A DNA stretch of 64,000 bases, taken from the NCBI RefSeq assembly GCF_000208745.1, contig NC_030858.1:24675392-24739391 (forward strand), read 5' to 3'. Both the position numbers and the translations under genes were made by a program. The notes beneath the pieces were generated by a model that saw nothing but the letters and a program-made list of their open reading frames with translations, searched no databases and was not told the DNA's origin. Positions 33,805-45,942 of this stretch are shown here, piece after piece (the first letter of the stretch is position 1; each line of letters starts with the position of its first letter). The DNA is from Theobroma cacao (Eukaryota > Streptophyta > Magnoliopsida > Malvales > Malvaceae).

Positions 33805-36721
33805 TGTCAAGCCCTACTCCATTATATACTCATCATAACATCCATATACTTGAGGACACATCTGCATGTTAGAATGCCTTAGAAATAGTTAAATAATCGG
33901 TATCGTAATTAGCTATGCAACTAAGTTAATTTAAAGCCTCGACCTAGTTCAAATAGGAATTTTAAGATGAAATTGAGAATTTTAAAACCCCAGAATGACT
34001 TAATATGGTGATTTGGAGTTCGAAGATTAAATTGGAGTCAATTAGGAATTTTCATACCATAGGGGCAAAATAGTAATTTTGCCACTCGAGGGCAAATTTG
34101 GAAAGTTGGATGAAAATTTTGATCAAGTTTGACCAATTGGAGTATAATTTGAGATTGAGAAGTGAAAAATTTCAATTTCGAGCATAAGGGCAAAAATGTC
34201 ATTTTTGGGGTCCACAAGGGTAAAATTGGAATTTTACGATTTTACACCACCATGATATTTTTCAAGCTCCAGAATTTTACCTATTATTATTTTATGCTAT
34301 GGATAAATATTAGAGCATTTGTGGTGGTGAGAAAAGGCTTAAAAATTAAGTTAAAATAAGTGGACCAATAAAAAGGTGACATGTGTCAAAAATTAAATAC
34401 TATTATATTACCATTTAAAAACCAGCCGATACTCTTCCACTTAGAAATTGAGGGCTGACCAGCACCTGCAGAAAAGAGAAGAAAAGAAAAGAAAAACCCT
34501 AGGGAGGAAAAACTAAGGAAAATTTGTTGAATTTTCAAGAAATTGGTGACTAAAGGTAAGATTTTTAATCTTAAGCTTGAAATTCATCTTGCCCATGCAT
34601 TCTTTTCCATTTTCCATGAATTAAATTCAAGTTTTCATGAGGGGCAATATGCTGGGCAAATTTAGAGAGAGAAAGTTGGTGATGAATTTAGTTGAATTTC
34701 AAGGTAACTTAGTGTTTTTAGGTGTTTAGTAACATTTAGTATGAAAATTAAGCAAGAAATCCACATGCCCATTATAGAACCTATCTTGGCCAAATTTTAT
34801 GGCTGAGGTTTGATGATGAATTTGGTTGTTTTTCATGCCCTTTAGATTGTATTTGGTGCTTAGGAATACCGAAAATCGAAAATGGGTACCGAAAAATTTT
34901 ACTCCCGCTAGTTAACAATTTACACCATAATGAGGGATATTTTGGTAATTGCACTTAGAATAGATTTTTAGTGAAGTGTGTGGAATTTTGGGGAGTATTG
35001 GAAGTGCAATAAATTAATTGGAATCGAATTGGACATTTAGACCGATTAAATAGTGTATAGTGTGCGATAGGCCGAACACCTCCCATTTTATTGCATGCAT
35101 TCATATAGAACATAGAATAGTTTTGTGACAATTTGGAATAAGTATATTAAATTTCCTGTTGCACATTATGTATAGGTGGTGAGCCATCAGATAAGGGCAA
35201 AGGTATTGCACCCGAGGATCAAGACTAGGAGTGTTGTAAATTCCTGTCAAAGTGAGTAACCACTGTTCATCTTATCTATCTAGAGTATTTTTACAATCGT
35301 TTTTATGATTTTAAGAATATTGAACCTAAATGAATTTTATGTTTTATGACTAATAATCGATTTAAGGAATAAGGTTTATGACTTATTTTACAATTCAATA
35401 ATATTTTTGAAAATGTGAGTATGTAGAGACCAACCTCTGATGTTGCCTATATATTTAAGTTTACGTACCTACGTTTGGAATTGATGATTTATGAACTGAT
35501 ACGTGATGACATATGTGGCTGGGTTTTTGGGTTGTGAAATATATAAACTGTTTGTTTTCCTTTGACAGGTTGGGTAGTATTATGTTAGCCACGTTATGTT
35601 GTCAAAATTTTATTGATTGGTGGGTTATTTAATTAGCCACTGCAGTAGGTGGGTTTCCATGGACCAGCCTATTAGAGGGGCACGGTAAACCCCGTTATAT
35701 TTACCTTAGTAGGAGAGGCGCGAAGGATATCTCCTAAGGTATGATAGAGTTCACTTCACGTCGAACCACCACTTGAGGATGAACTTTGCCAACGCCAAAG
35801 GATGGCTAAACTATGTTTTTATGAGTAGTTGTTAACTTAATAACCTTGGCGGACTCGGTTGATGCCTCGACCAAGGTATCACCGAGTATGATTTTTGGCA
35901 CGAGCCAAGTTTTTAAGAAAATCATAAGTCGTGATGTGTATTATAATGAAATGTGTTGTTTTATATGATTTGAAATAAGTACAAAATGTTGTAGATTATG
36001 GTATGATGAAAAGTTAACTGTCTCCATTTACTTGGCTTTAGAAGTTAATAACGGACTTTGTTTACTCACTGAGTTTATGAAAACTCACCCTTTCTTTTTA
36101 ACCATTCAGGTTCAAGATAGTCTGTAGGCAGTCGATTTCATCAAGGATCTCTTTGGGACTTACTTCCTTGGAAATCGTAGGTCTACATTCTTGCACACTT
36201 TTGATTATCTCGGGGTCCATATGCCACTGTAGGATAATTTTAAATACCTGGTTTACTGTATCACTATGTGTATGAATTTATTTTGTTCTTACACTATAAA
36301 AATTATTTATGCATAGTTCTATAAAAATTGTTTTATAAGAAAATGAAATATATTATCGAATATTTTTATTTAGTCTAATTAGCTAACTTTTCACTCCAAA
36401 TGGATGATTTAGATTACAAAAATTTATTTTTGATCAGAAATGGATATCTGTTTACCATATGTTGTATTTTTATCAGGTTTTAAAAATTTTGAGTAAAAAT
36501 GACCAAAAACCCCTGTGTGGCGAAAATTTTATTTTGATTGTTTTTGATCTAAAATAGTTTATATTCTCTTAAAACTCGATATTAGTAACTATTACTCATA
36601 GGGGAAGTGGAAAACTGATGCAAGAGCCTTGCGAGGTTTCGATTGACATTCCGGGTAATGAATGTCTATCGAGACTTCGCGGCAGTTGTCACGGGCTCGA
36701 AAGGAGTGCCAGGTCGTGAAA
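33805..36721 (+). mobile_element. Solo LTR A3 (family A), inside Ty3 element
   Basis: The unit starts TGTCAAGCCC and ends GTCGTGAAA (CA decayed to AA); it is 2917 bp. Exact 5-bp flanks CATGA occur at 33800-33804 and 36722-36726. It is inserted in opposite orientation between the zinc-knuckle and protease parts of the Ty3 element. It has a TATA-like TTTAAAAACCAG (about 34422), a donor AAAG/GTAAG at 34556 and an acceptor CATTCAG ending at 36109. It is homologous to A1, A2 and A4. Confidence 0.88.
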
Positions 36722-36726
36722 CATGA

Positions 36727-37552
36727 TGTGCTTTTTTAAGAGGATAGTCACTAGATCTATGACCATGTTGATTGTATTTGAACACTTTCTTTGGGTTGGT
36801 CATTTCTATCACCTTCTATTTTCCAGTCGCCTTTTCCATCCTGTACTAATCATTACGTGTAGAACTATCATGGACTAATTTATTCTTGTCATTGGATGCT
36901 ATATAATTATCCCTGTTGTAACTTTTGCGAGAATAATCAGATCTGTTCTTCTCTTGCAACATTAGTTCAACCTTAAAACAGTATTTTATGCTTTAGATAA
37001 ATTTCGCAATACTTGTACCCTTATCTTTTCTCTGATTACTAGCTTCAAGCCTTCAAGATACCTGGCAACCAATTGCCTTTCAGTCTCCCTCAAGTCATTC
37101 CTTTCTACCAATCTGATAAATTTTGTTGTATACTCATATACAATTTTTTGACCTTAATGGCATCTTTGGTACTTATGGAATAAAATCTACTTATAATCAA
37201 GAGGAACAAAATCCTTCTATAATAGCTATCCTATACCAAGTTTAAACTGGTGCTTTCCTTTCACAGTTTCTTTTGAGCTATAACTTTCCCACCATGCAGA
37301 AGTACCACCTTTTAATCTGCAAGCAACAAGTTTCACCCTTTTTCTTTCAGGAATCTCCATATATTCGAAAAACCTATCTATTTTCGCAATCCAATTTAGA
37401 AATTCTTCAATATTTAGATTTCCATTAAAGTAAGGAATATCCACCTTTAATATGAAATCTTTGGTATCTCGATCACCATAATTTTTCTTTCCATATCTAG
37501 CGTATCTCACAGGTTTTGCTAAATAATCATCTTTTTCATTTGAATATTTCAT
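36727..37552 (-). pseudogene. Ty3 gag with degenerate zinc knuckle
   Basis: An ATG at 37552 opens a 108-codon frame. It includes DIPYFNGNLNIEEFLNWIAK and RRFFEYMEIPE-like residues, then KLVACRLKGGTSAWWESY, the capsid signature of Ty3 gag. Frameshifts follow. Near 36780 the minus strand encodes FKYNQHGHRSSDYP, a CCHC zinc knuckle in which cysteines are replaced by tyrosine, so nucleic-acid binding is probably lost. A3 interrupts the frame just downstream. Confidence 0.82.
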
Positions 37553-37870
37553 GAAAACTTGTTGTTTACACGTGTTTGTAAGAACAGGTATGCCGACAAG
37601 CTATCCGTAAGCTACATCATCTCCGATACGTGGCCTTTTCTTCATTCTTGTTTCTATTGGCATCTACGCCTAAAGCATCAAATTGATCTACAATTTCTTT
37701 AAAGCATCGTTCCAGACACTGGAATTTGAGATTTATTCGTTGCTCCAAAGCTCTAAATGTCACCCTTTGATCTTGCACTGTAGATCGCAAGGTCTTAGTT
37801 CCACGGTCTTCGCCATAGAATCGCTGTTTACCATAATTGGGTCACCTACCATTAGATTGGGTGAGTTTTT

Positions 37871-37885
37871 CCCGCTTTGATACCA
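37871..37885 (-). other. PBS of Ty3 element
   Basis: TGGTATCAAAGCGGG on the minus strand, two bases inside the 5' LTR. It is complementary to the 3' end of initiator methionine tRNA in its first 10-12 bases. Confidence 0.85.
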
Positions 37886-37887
37886 AA

Positions 37888-38300
37888 TGATGTAGCGAGT
37901 TAGTGTGAAAACAAAGGTTAGCACTCAACAGAGCCTTTAAGATTGATAACCAAGTTTCAAATACAGAAACTTACACTCAAAATTTGAGAAAAAATATAAT
38001 ATTATTCAATATCTCAAAAGAAATAAGTTGTCTAATAACTAAGTCTAAGGGTGATACTTATAATAGCCTAATCCTACTTGAACTAAACTTAGAGTGCAAG
38101 TGAAGTAAATTAAAATAAAGAAGTATTCTACTCTAGACTTCCTTGGAGCACAAGAAAAGTAAAGTCTAAACTATGCTTACTTGTTGTCCAAGTAAATTAA
38201 AATAAAAAAAATTCTATTATTCCCTTAATTCCTAATAAGACTCTTGACTAAATTAGAAAAACACTAAATACTAAAATTACTTGTTAGACTATCTATGTCA
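37888..38300 (-). repeat. 5' LTR of Ty3 element
   Basis: This LTR is bounded TGATGTAGCGAGTTAG...CTATGTCA and is 413 bp. It pairs with 31550-31950. Confidence 0.9.
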
Positions 38301-40913
38301 ATAATTAACCAATTAAAAAAAATTAAGAGAGAGTACAAAGAGTTTTTTTTTTTTTGCAAATAGGCATAGAGGAGGAGCAACCATGGGTCACACTCAACAA
38401 GGATTTTAGGGCACAACGTATCATGGACAATTTGAATTGGCAAGATGGAGGAGGTTGTTGGATGGGATCTTTGTGCATGTATGTGTTTGTGTAAAGTTAT
38501 GGATTTAAAAAATTCTTCTAATCACGGAAGCATGCAATCCAAATACACAAGCGGAATTACACATTATACATCTAGCAAATCAATTTAATCACATTTAAAA
38601 ATGTAAGAATTGTAATAGATTAGAAATCATACCTACCTTTTGCAATGTTCTTGATTCTTGACTTGTAGTAAATTCACCACTACACCAAAAATTGATTTCT
38701 CAACAAAATCGACTTACTACTTACTTTTCAAGAATTTCATCAATTTGAACCTTAATTGGACAGCATGTGGAATGCTTAATCAAGATGGTAATTATTGTAT
38801 TTCTCTTTTTTCTTCTTTGAAACTATGGTTATCTTTTTTTTATAAGAGATTTATAAAAAAAACCAAAAATTGGAAAGAAAGAAAACACTAGAGAGAGTTT
38901 GTCCATGAAGGAATTCTTGGATGAGATTTTTGGCTATTAAGGTTTCAATTAAGAAAAAAAGCTCTCTTGAGAGCTACGACCTCTCTTTTTTATATATATA
39001 TATACTCATTTCTTAATTTTTAAAGAATTTAATTAAAATTAAATTCCTATCAAGAGTCCAAATAGGTCTTCCATAAAGAGTTATAGTTGCACCATGCTCC
39101 TCCAAGAATTATCCAACTTATAATTAAATAATAAATAATTTATTTATTTAATTATAATTATTTGTCCATGTCAAAATAGTATTCTTCATTGAATAATTAT
39201 TCTATTTTATTATTATCCATCTTTAATTAAAAAGAATTAATAATAAAATAAAGAAATCCTAATCAAACATGGAGTCTTGTAATTTATCAAGAAATTATAA
39301 TTAATCATAATTAAAGAATAAACAATTTAATTCTTTAATTATAATCAAAATCTTCCAATATTATGTTATCTTAAGACAATAATTATCTTAATAAATATTT
39401 CTCATTTTAAGACAACTCTTGTCTTAAAAATATTTATTTATTAAGACCATTTTTGACTTATAAAAAATAATGTAATTAAGACAACTCTTGTCTTAAAACA
39501 ACACATATACTCTTGTCTAAATTAAGACAACTTTTGTCTTAATTAAAAGAACATTAGAGTGATGCCCATGCATGTTCAAGACGGTTAATATTTTTCTATA
39601 TTCGGTTGTTAAGAAGTCGACGGAATAGATATGCAATTTTAAATGCATTATCATATAGAGCTGTTGGCAAATGTTTCAACTATATAGAGCATTTTGTTAC
39701 AAAATACATATGTAGTGGAAGCACAGTCATAAGGAAGCCTGGTGCCTTCATACAAAAAAGAGAAAGTTTGTTGTTTTACAATTGCCAAGAGCATTTTTTG
39801 CAGTTTCTTATGTACAAAAGGTAAACCAAAAGTGTATAGTGGAGTTGTGGACAATTAATAGCAGTTGTGTAAGGCTCCTACCTTTATACAAAAAGGAGAA
39901 AGGATCTCGTTCTGCAATCATCAAGTGCACGAAAGGTGAACAAAAAGCTTCTAGTGGGGTTATGTATATTTCACAACGATCTTTTGGAGAGTGACCTATA
40001 TTGGATGAATGGTGTTGAATGTTACTATTTTAATTTTTAAAGGGAAATGCATGTAAAAGTTTTGGGTTTGATGAGAAACTACACACGCATAATATTAATT
40101 GTAAACTCAAAAATGCTAGTTGAATAACAATGACATATACAAATATGCTTGAAACTTCAAGCTCAAAGATAGGAAAACTTGGGGGAAGGGTGAGCCAAAA
40201 GTATTTTGCATACTTTTATTTTACATTTAGTTTACAAACACAACAGTCTTGGTTAATAGATTTGTGAGATTTTAACTAAACATGTATATCTAACTATAAT
40301 GTAATGACAACAAATAACGATGAATGTACATACTCTTCAAAAAAAAAAAAACCCTATGAACGTACATAGTTTTGGAATGAGAATGTACAAACCACAATTA
40401 TAAGGAAGGAGGCATCACATCATGGAATGAAAATAACATTTTGTAAGGTATAGAAAACATGTAAGAGTTCAGATATAACATAGGAAAGAGAAATAATTGT
40501 TTCACACATTTAATAGCGAAAAATAATAGTATGATGCTTGTAAGAGTACAAATATAGTTGTGTAAGGTATGCAAACAATAATAGCATGATGCTTGTAAAC
40601 ATGTAGCGTAAATGTTATGTGTTTGGAGAAGTAAATGAAGATAGGATGGTATAGAATTATAAGTAAAAGGTAAATAATATAGTATTAGGACCATGTTTCG
40701 AAGACAATTGAAGAGTGGAAGCAGTAAATAGCAATAAATAGATTTAATATAGGAATATGATCATGATGGAATGAAGTTTTGAAATATTATTGAATAGACA
40801 TGGAGCAAATAGTTGACATTAACGTGTTTTGTTTTTTTGGTTGGTGATTCTTCTCCATGGCTATTGTCGGGCTGCTTGTGAGGTGTTGAGTCTGGGAAAA
40901 GCTCCTTCACAAC
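38301..40913. other. Decayed repeat spacer with palindromes
   Basis: No recognisable gene. Positions 38520-38700 resemble a copia-type LTR leader. Positions 39370-39545 hold AAGACAACTCTTGTCTT palindromes (separate entry). Short frames at 38658-38891, 39606-39994 and 40398-40694 show no family features. The low-coordinate end of the Helitron should lie in or near this stretch, but I could not place a CTRR terminus with a hairpin. Confidence 0.4.
39370..39545. repeat. Cluster of TAAGACAA...TTGTCTTA palindromes
   Basis: Perfect TAAGACAACTCTTGTCTTA palindromic units occur at about 39407-39425 and 39477-39495, with an ATTAAGACAACTTTTGTCTTAAT version at about 39520-39542 and degenerate versions nearby. 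Each can fold into an 8-11-bp hairpin with a 3-base loop. Confidence 0.85.
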
Positions 40914-41387
40914 TTAATTGATGATTAGAGATGGTGAAACTTGATATTGAGATTTGTCGAATGTGATTTGCATTAGTGTTGATCCAAATGTAGGTGTATT
41001 AGGTGCATTTAAGGACAATTCGTGTTGGATCTCACCACAATCATGTAATTTGTAATTTGCAATTCTTGCTTTGTTTGCCTTTGAGGTCAAGCCTATTATA
41101 AAGGTCTTCGTTTGATTGATTAATACGTTGACAGGTCCAGATAGTATCATTTGCTGGATGGTTTTCATGGCTGCGAGTTTGGCTTTGGTTGCCCTAATCT
41201 GTTTTTTTTGTCGGTCATTTGATATGTCCATTTGTTCATAATTGTCTTTAAGTACCAGTTGTATGTAGCATCTAAAAAAGGTGGAAAAGCATTGTCTTAA
41301 GTAGAATTATAGAAATAATATGCATTTTCAATCAATATAAAACACTTATATTTCGTATTTGATTTCAAGTAAAAATATATCTAAGCG
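40914..41387 (-). pseudogene. Probable distal exon of Helitron RPA-like gene
   Basis: The 105-codon frame (41231-40914) begins MDISNDRQKKQIRATKAKLA and continues into GPVNVLINQTKTFIIGLTSK. I do not recognise a defined domain in it. It lies directly beyond C2, on the same strand and side as the RPA-like exons at 45.9-48.4 kb. Because C2 carries a perfect target duplication, positions 41387 and 45029 were adjacent before insertion. A role as a tail exon of that gene is inferred from context only. Confidence 0.35.
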
Positions 41388-43334
41388 TGTAACACCCCAT
41401 ACCCTCGTATAAAAACCAATATGACTTTATCGACAAGACGAAGGGTCAATTGGCGTAAATGTAAGTGTTTAAGAGTGTTGAAGGATGAAAGGGATATCTT
41501 AGAATAAAATATTTCGGATGCGATAAAATAATAATAAAATAATAATATCTTGTTGAGGTCGAAGTTATGGAGTTAAAAGGTGCTATAGAGCTAAACCGAC
41601 GCAAAGTAAGGTATTTTGGAGCTTTATAAGGTTAGAGGAAAATTTTGGAATAAAATAATAATTTTTTGATAAAATAATATTAAAATAATACCGATGTCAA
41701 ATTGGTTATATTACATGAAGAATGGCTAATTTGTACAATTTGTCTAAGTGGGGGAGTGGAAGTAAGGAAGAATTTTGAAGAAAAACGACATTAGTGGGAC
41801 TCGCGTGTCTTTATTAAATAGAGCAAGATCGGGTAAGTAAATATTTAAATATTATGATGACATCTTGGTGAAGTGTAGCTTTGATATTTTGATTGTACAC
41901 ATGTAAAAGAAAAAAGATAGAAGGAAATTAGAATTGAATAAATGTTGGAAGGACCAAATTGTGAAGGATGAAAGTTTGGAGGGTCAAATGGTAAATAAAA
42001 AAAAGTTTGAGGACTTATGTACAATTTCAACATTTGAAGTTAAAAGGGAATTTACTAACCAAGGAAGGTTAGATTATGTGGAATATAAGATGTACATGTG
42101 AAATTCACAATTACATGCAAATTATTGAATGCAAAAAAGAGGAAGTCAGTGGGAAACATGTGGGACCCCACCATGTGATAGTTGACAAAGAGAAAAAGAA
42201 TAAAGAGTATTTAAGTGGAAGAAAATCATGGTTTGGCAAGGATAGCCCATGGTAAACAAGCAAGATTGGTAAAGTGATTTGAAAAGAAAAAGGCATAATC
42301 ATAACATTTAATAGAAAGAAAACAAAATAAGGAAATTTGAGTTGAATGGCATGACATGTAAAGAAAAAAGAAAAGAAAATAATAGAACAAGGAAGGACTT
42401 TGGGCAATCCACCCATGAGAGAAGAAAAGGAAAGAAAAAAAAGATTTCACAAGACCATTTCAAGGCCATTCCTTGTGATGTTCACCCACACCAAAGGAAT
42501 GAAAAGAAAACAAACAAATTTGACTTTTTCTTTGAGAAAATCGCACCATTGAGACAAAAAAGAGAGAATCAGCTTGGAGGCAAAGAGAGAAAGAAGGAAA
42601 TAAGAAAAAAGAAAGGAGAAAGGGAGAAAGGGAGAAAGAAAGAAAGGAGAAAGAAGAAAAAGACAAGGAAGGTTCGCCCTAGTGGTTCCGAGCTAAGGAA
42701 GGTAAGTAGAACTTTGATTTTAGTTGTGATTTCTTGAGGAAATGAGTTGGTAATTGTGTGAGAATGTTTGTGGCAACAAAGATCCTCCAAGATTTGAAAG
42801 AAATAGATGCATGCATGTGGGTCAATCTTGGAATGCATGGTGATTTTGAAGCTAGATAAGCAATAGGTGAGTATTTTCGTCTTGAAATCATAAATAGACA
42901 AGAGAAATGAGAAGTGCGCTAATTGTTTATGCTTGTGGCAGCAATGGTGACTGAGAATGTGAGGAATAGTGGATTATATGTGGAGCTCAAGCTAAAATCG
43001 AAAGGTAAGCATGCAATGTGACTACATTGTGATGTGTAAGCTTTGGTTGATTAATAGTATATTGAATGATTGTGAATCATGTTGATGGAAACTATGAAAT
43101 TAGGTTAAGGATTTATTGATTGATGTGCTGCCCGTATATGAGTATAATTTAATATATTGAGTTTGAATTGCTGCTAGGAAGTCGTGTAAGTGAAGAAGAT
43201 TTGCCGTGGTGGCATACTAGAGGAGGTAACGAGTGATCGGCAACTAAAATTAGCTAGATATGCACCCGAATTAATAATGACATAGTATCTCACTATTTTG
43301 AGGTGAGTAGAGGGTGTTGATTACCAAATTTCCA

Positions 43335-43371
<37 letters not shown>

Positions 43372-43395
43372 NGGGTGTTTATTACCAAATTTCCC

Positions 43396-43439
<44 letters not shown>

Positions 43440-45023
43440 CTATACGATTAATAGACATGTCGATTTACTTTAAATGTGATTTATGGAAAGCATGAGCTGG
43501 TAGAAACCATAGGAAATTGTGGATGCAAGTTGTTTTGAAAGTTGTTTTGGATATATCTATAGATAAGCTATATATGTAAAGTGTTTTAGAAAGAAAAAAC
43601 AAGCCTTTTTACGATGTTTGCATTAAAATTCATGCCTTGTATTTTTGTGTGATATGCATAGCTAAATGCATTTGTTAAATCATTTAAAATGCAAACTTTG
43701 AGCACCGATTTTATTCTGATCTTTGTACAAAGTTTTTATACCATGCCATTTAATGTGAAAAGCAATTTGAAGGGTTATCGAACCTTGATTTCAAACATTT
43801 GAATGAAAAAGCCTCGAAAAACTTGATTTTGTTTTGAAAATGGTTTTGACAAACTGAGAGTGTCGAGAGTAGGTTGAATGTCACATCGGGATAGTGTGAC
43901 CCTTTTGCACAAGTGAGCTCTAGCTAGAGAACCTTTGGGCCACCGACGGGCTATTAGACTTGGCTGAGGCCATGGTCTGTGATTATACATGGCAAGGCCA
44001 TGGGTTGTTATATGTGGTTAGGCCATAAGTGATATCGCAGTTACGACCACTTGATTTCTCCGATGTCGGCCAACATCGTCGAGACTGCCATGGCTATGGG
44101 AATCCAATGGAGCGAGGCTCTCGGATTGTTATTACGTGGAAGTGGGGTCACGGGTGATTACTATGCTTACCTACTTGAGAGCCTTGTGAGTTTTTGACAC
44201 ATACGCTTTTGCATGGTGGAGAGTTAAGGCTTCTCTGCAGCTCCCCTTGTTTGAATAAAAGCTTTCAGTGCTTACTTGATGATTATGAGTTGGTTTATTT
44301 GGCTGTACACGTTGATTTCTTTTCATGCCACACATTTTGGGAGCGTGCATACTTTTATACTATTTTTCATATTTTGATGGCAAGTGATGTTTTCGATGAT
44401 TGAAGTTTGTTTTACTACACTTGTTTCTGGCATTGTTTTGCCAAGTGAAATATTGCATTATAATTTTACGGCATCATTTTTACAAGGCACAAACACTGGA
44501 TTTGATTTTTCTAAGATTATTATTCTTATTCTGGTTTTATCATTTAAATTTATCTACTTTATGCTTGTTTCCCATCTACGCTCTGCTCACGGAGTCGATG
44601 ATCATTAAGTTTATGAGACTCATCCCCTATTTCCCCTTTTGCAGATAGTGATCAGCGTTGCATGCAATCATCGGTGCTTATGGTCCACCGTGGATAAGTA
44701 AAGGCATCCCATAACACTTTATTCCGAGTCGTTTTGCTGCTAAAGGTCGAGTCAATTATAGTTTGATGTATTTGTAAATAGTGTCAAGTAAATGTGCAGT
44801 TAGATACTATAGAATTTAATGTATTCTTACGATTACGGTGAATAAAGGATAAGATGGTTTAATATGATTTATGTTCAATTCTTATTACAAAGAGGTATAT
44901 GGTTCAAAGTAATTTCATGGATTGATGGCATATTAACTAAAGTTTCAATTAAGGCTGGTTCAGGACTTGGCGGTTTCCTTCACGAGACTCAGACGAGGTT
45001 GTGATCGAGGAGCGGTCGTTACA
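41388..45023 (+). mobile_element. Solo LTR C2 (family C), inside Helitron RPA region
   Basis: The unit is bounded TGTAACACCCC...GTCGTTACA, 3636 bp, with exact flanks AAGCG at 41383-41387 and 45024-45028. It is homologous to C1. It has an AG-rich leader (about 42540-42665), donor AAG/GTAAGT at 42702, dyad GTCACATCGGGATAGTGTGAC at 43880-43900, GTGGTTAGGCC-type repeats to 44055, and acceptor TTTTGCAG ending at 44644. It includes an undetermined base (43372) in a (TA)n tract. Frames inside are low-complexity. Confidence 0.88.
43310..43440 (+). repeat. Duplicated (TA)n segment with an N
   Basis: GGGTGTTGATTACCAAATTTCC plus (TA)n is followed by a single N at 43372 and then GGGTGTTTATTACCAAATTTCC plus a second (TA)n. 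C1 has only one comparable GGGGTGTCTATTTC segment, so this is either a local duplication or an assembly artefact. Confidence 0.85.
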
Positions 45024-45942
45024 AAGCGAATGCACAAAATGTTTGTTATTGTAATGTCAGGCCTATTAATGTTTTGATCTAAGAAATTAACAATTTCATA
45101 TTGGTTTTGTTAGCTTAAAAATAAACATAAATAGTTCTTAATTGTATTATTAGTTTTCATAATGTGTTCTCAGCTAATATCACTCAAATCTTGAAGTTTT
45201 TTTGTTTTTAATTCTTTTCCTTTGTTTTGTTCTTTTTTTTTTTTGCTTAACACCTGCAAATATAATAAGCATCATAGGCAAACAGAATGATTAAGCAATA
45301 TTCAAGATTGCAAAATTTAAGTAGCAGTTTTAATTAATTTAATTTGAGTTAATTACATTACAGTAAAATAAAGAGATGTTTTTGTATTCATATGTAAATT
45401 CCTATTTGCTATATTTTGAAAGTTAGTAAAACAATTTGGTATTTGATCATTAATGTAGGTATATTTCGATGTGCAACTCAAGCAACTCAAGAGATAATAG
45501 TAACAGTCTAGAAGAAAGAAAAAGAAACAAAAAAAGAAAAAAAATGAGCTGTAGAAGCGTCATCCTTCCAATTTCATTGTTCAGGCAAAACTATCAAATA
45601 TTGATAATGACCCTAATCAACAAAATCTTATCAATCTCACCATTGGATTTCATTTTCCAGAGATAAGTAAAAATTAGGAAACTTAATGAAAATCAAAGTT
45701 GGATGGCTTAATGTATAGAATAAAGCATAACTGAGAATCAAAGATAAATCAATGAATGACCGTCCAAGCTCAAGTCTTATGGGAATATTAAATATTCCTT
45801 TTAATCACATTCTATGCAATATATATCAACAGTCCAAATCAAGTTTGGGTCTTTCTACCTAATTTTAGTTATTAGTCCAATTTTTGCTTCTGATTAATAT
45901 CTTACATATGTAAAACACTACTTATAGCTGTATGGTGCTATT
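45024..45942. other. Helitron intronic or spacer sequence
   Basis: AT-rich sequence between C2 and the RPA-like OB-fold exon. The plus-strand frame at 45469-45666 is lysine-rich and without family features. It probably contains introns of the minus-strand RPA-like gene. Confidence 0.35.

Larger units (their letters stand above)
31550..38300 (-). mobile_element. Ty3-type LTR retrotransposon, full boundaries, decayed
   Basis: The two LTRs (31550-31950 and 37888-38300) are flanked by an exact 5-bp duplication ATAAT (31545-31549, 38301-38305). The PBS at 37871-37885 reads TGGTATCAAAGCGGG on the minus strand, and a purine tract (GGAAGGGAA) abuts the low-coordinate LTR, so the element runs right to left. 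The gene order gag, protease, RT, integrase is Ty3-like. The element is interrupted by A3 (33805-36721) and carries an internal RT-integrase deletion. Without A3 it is only about 3.8 kb. Confidence 0.9.

Noticed and set aside
42342..42737. 131-codon plus-strand frame rich in K, R and E
   Set aside because: It translates a purine-rich leader in C2; low complexity, not preserved as a frame in C1.
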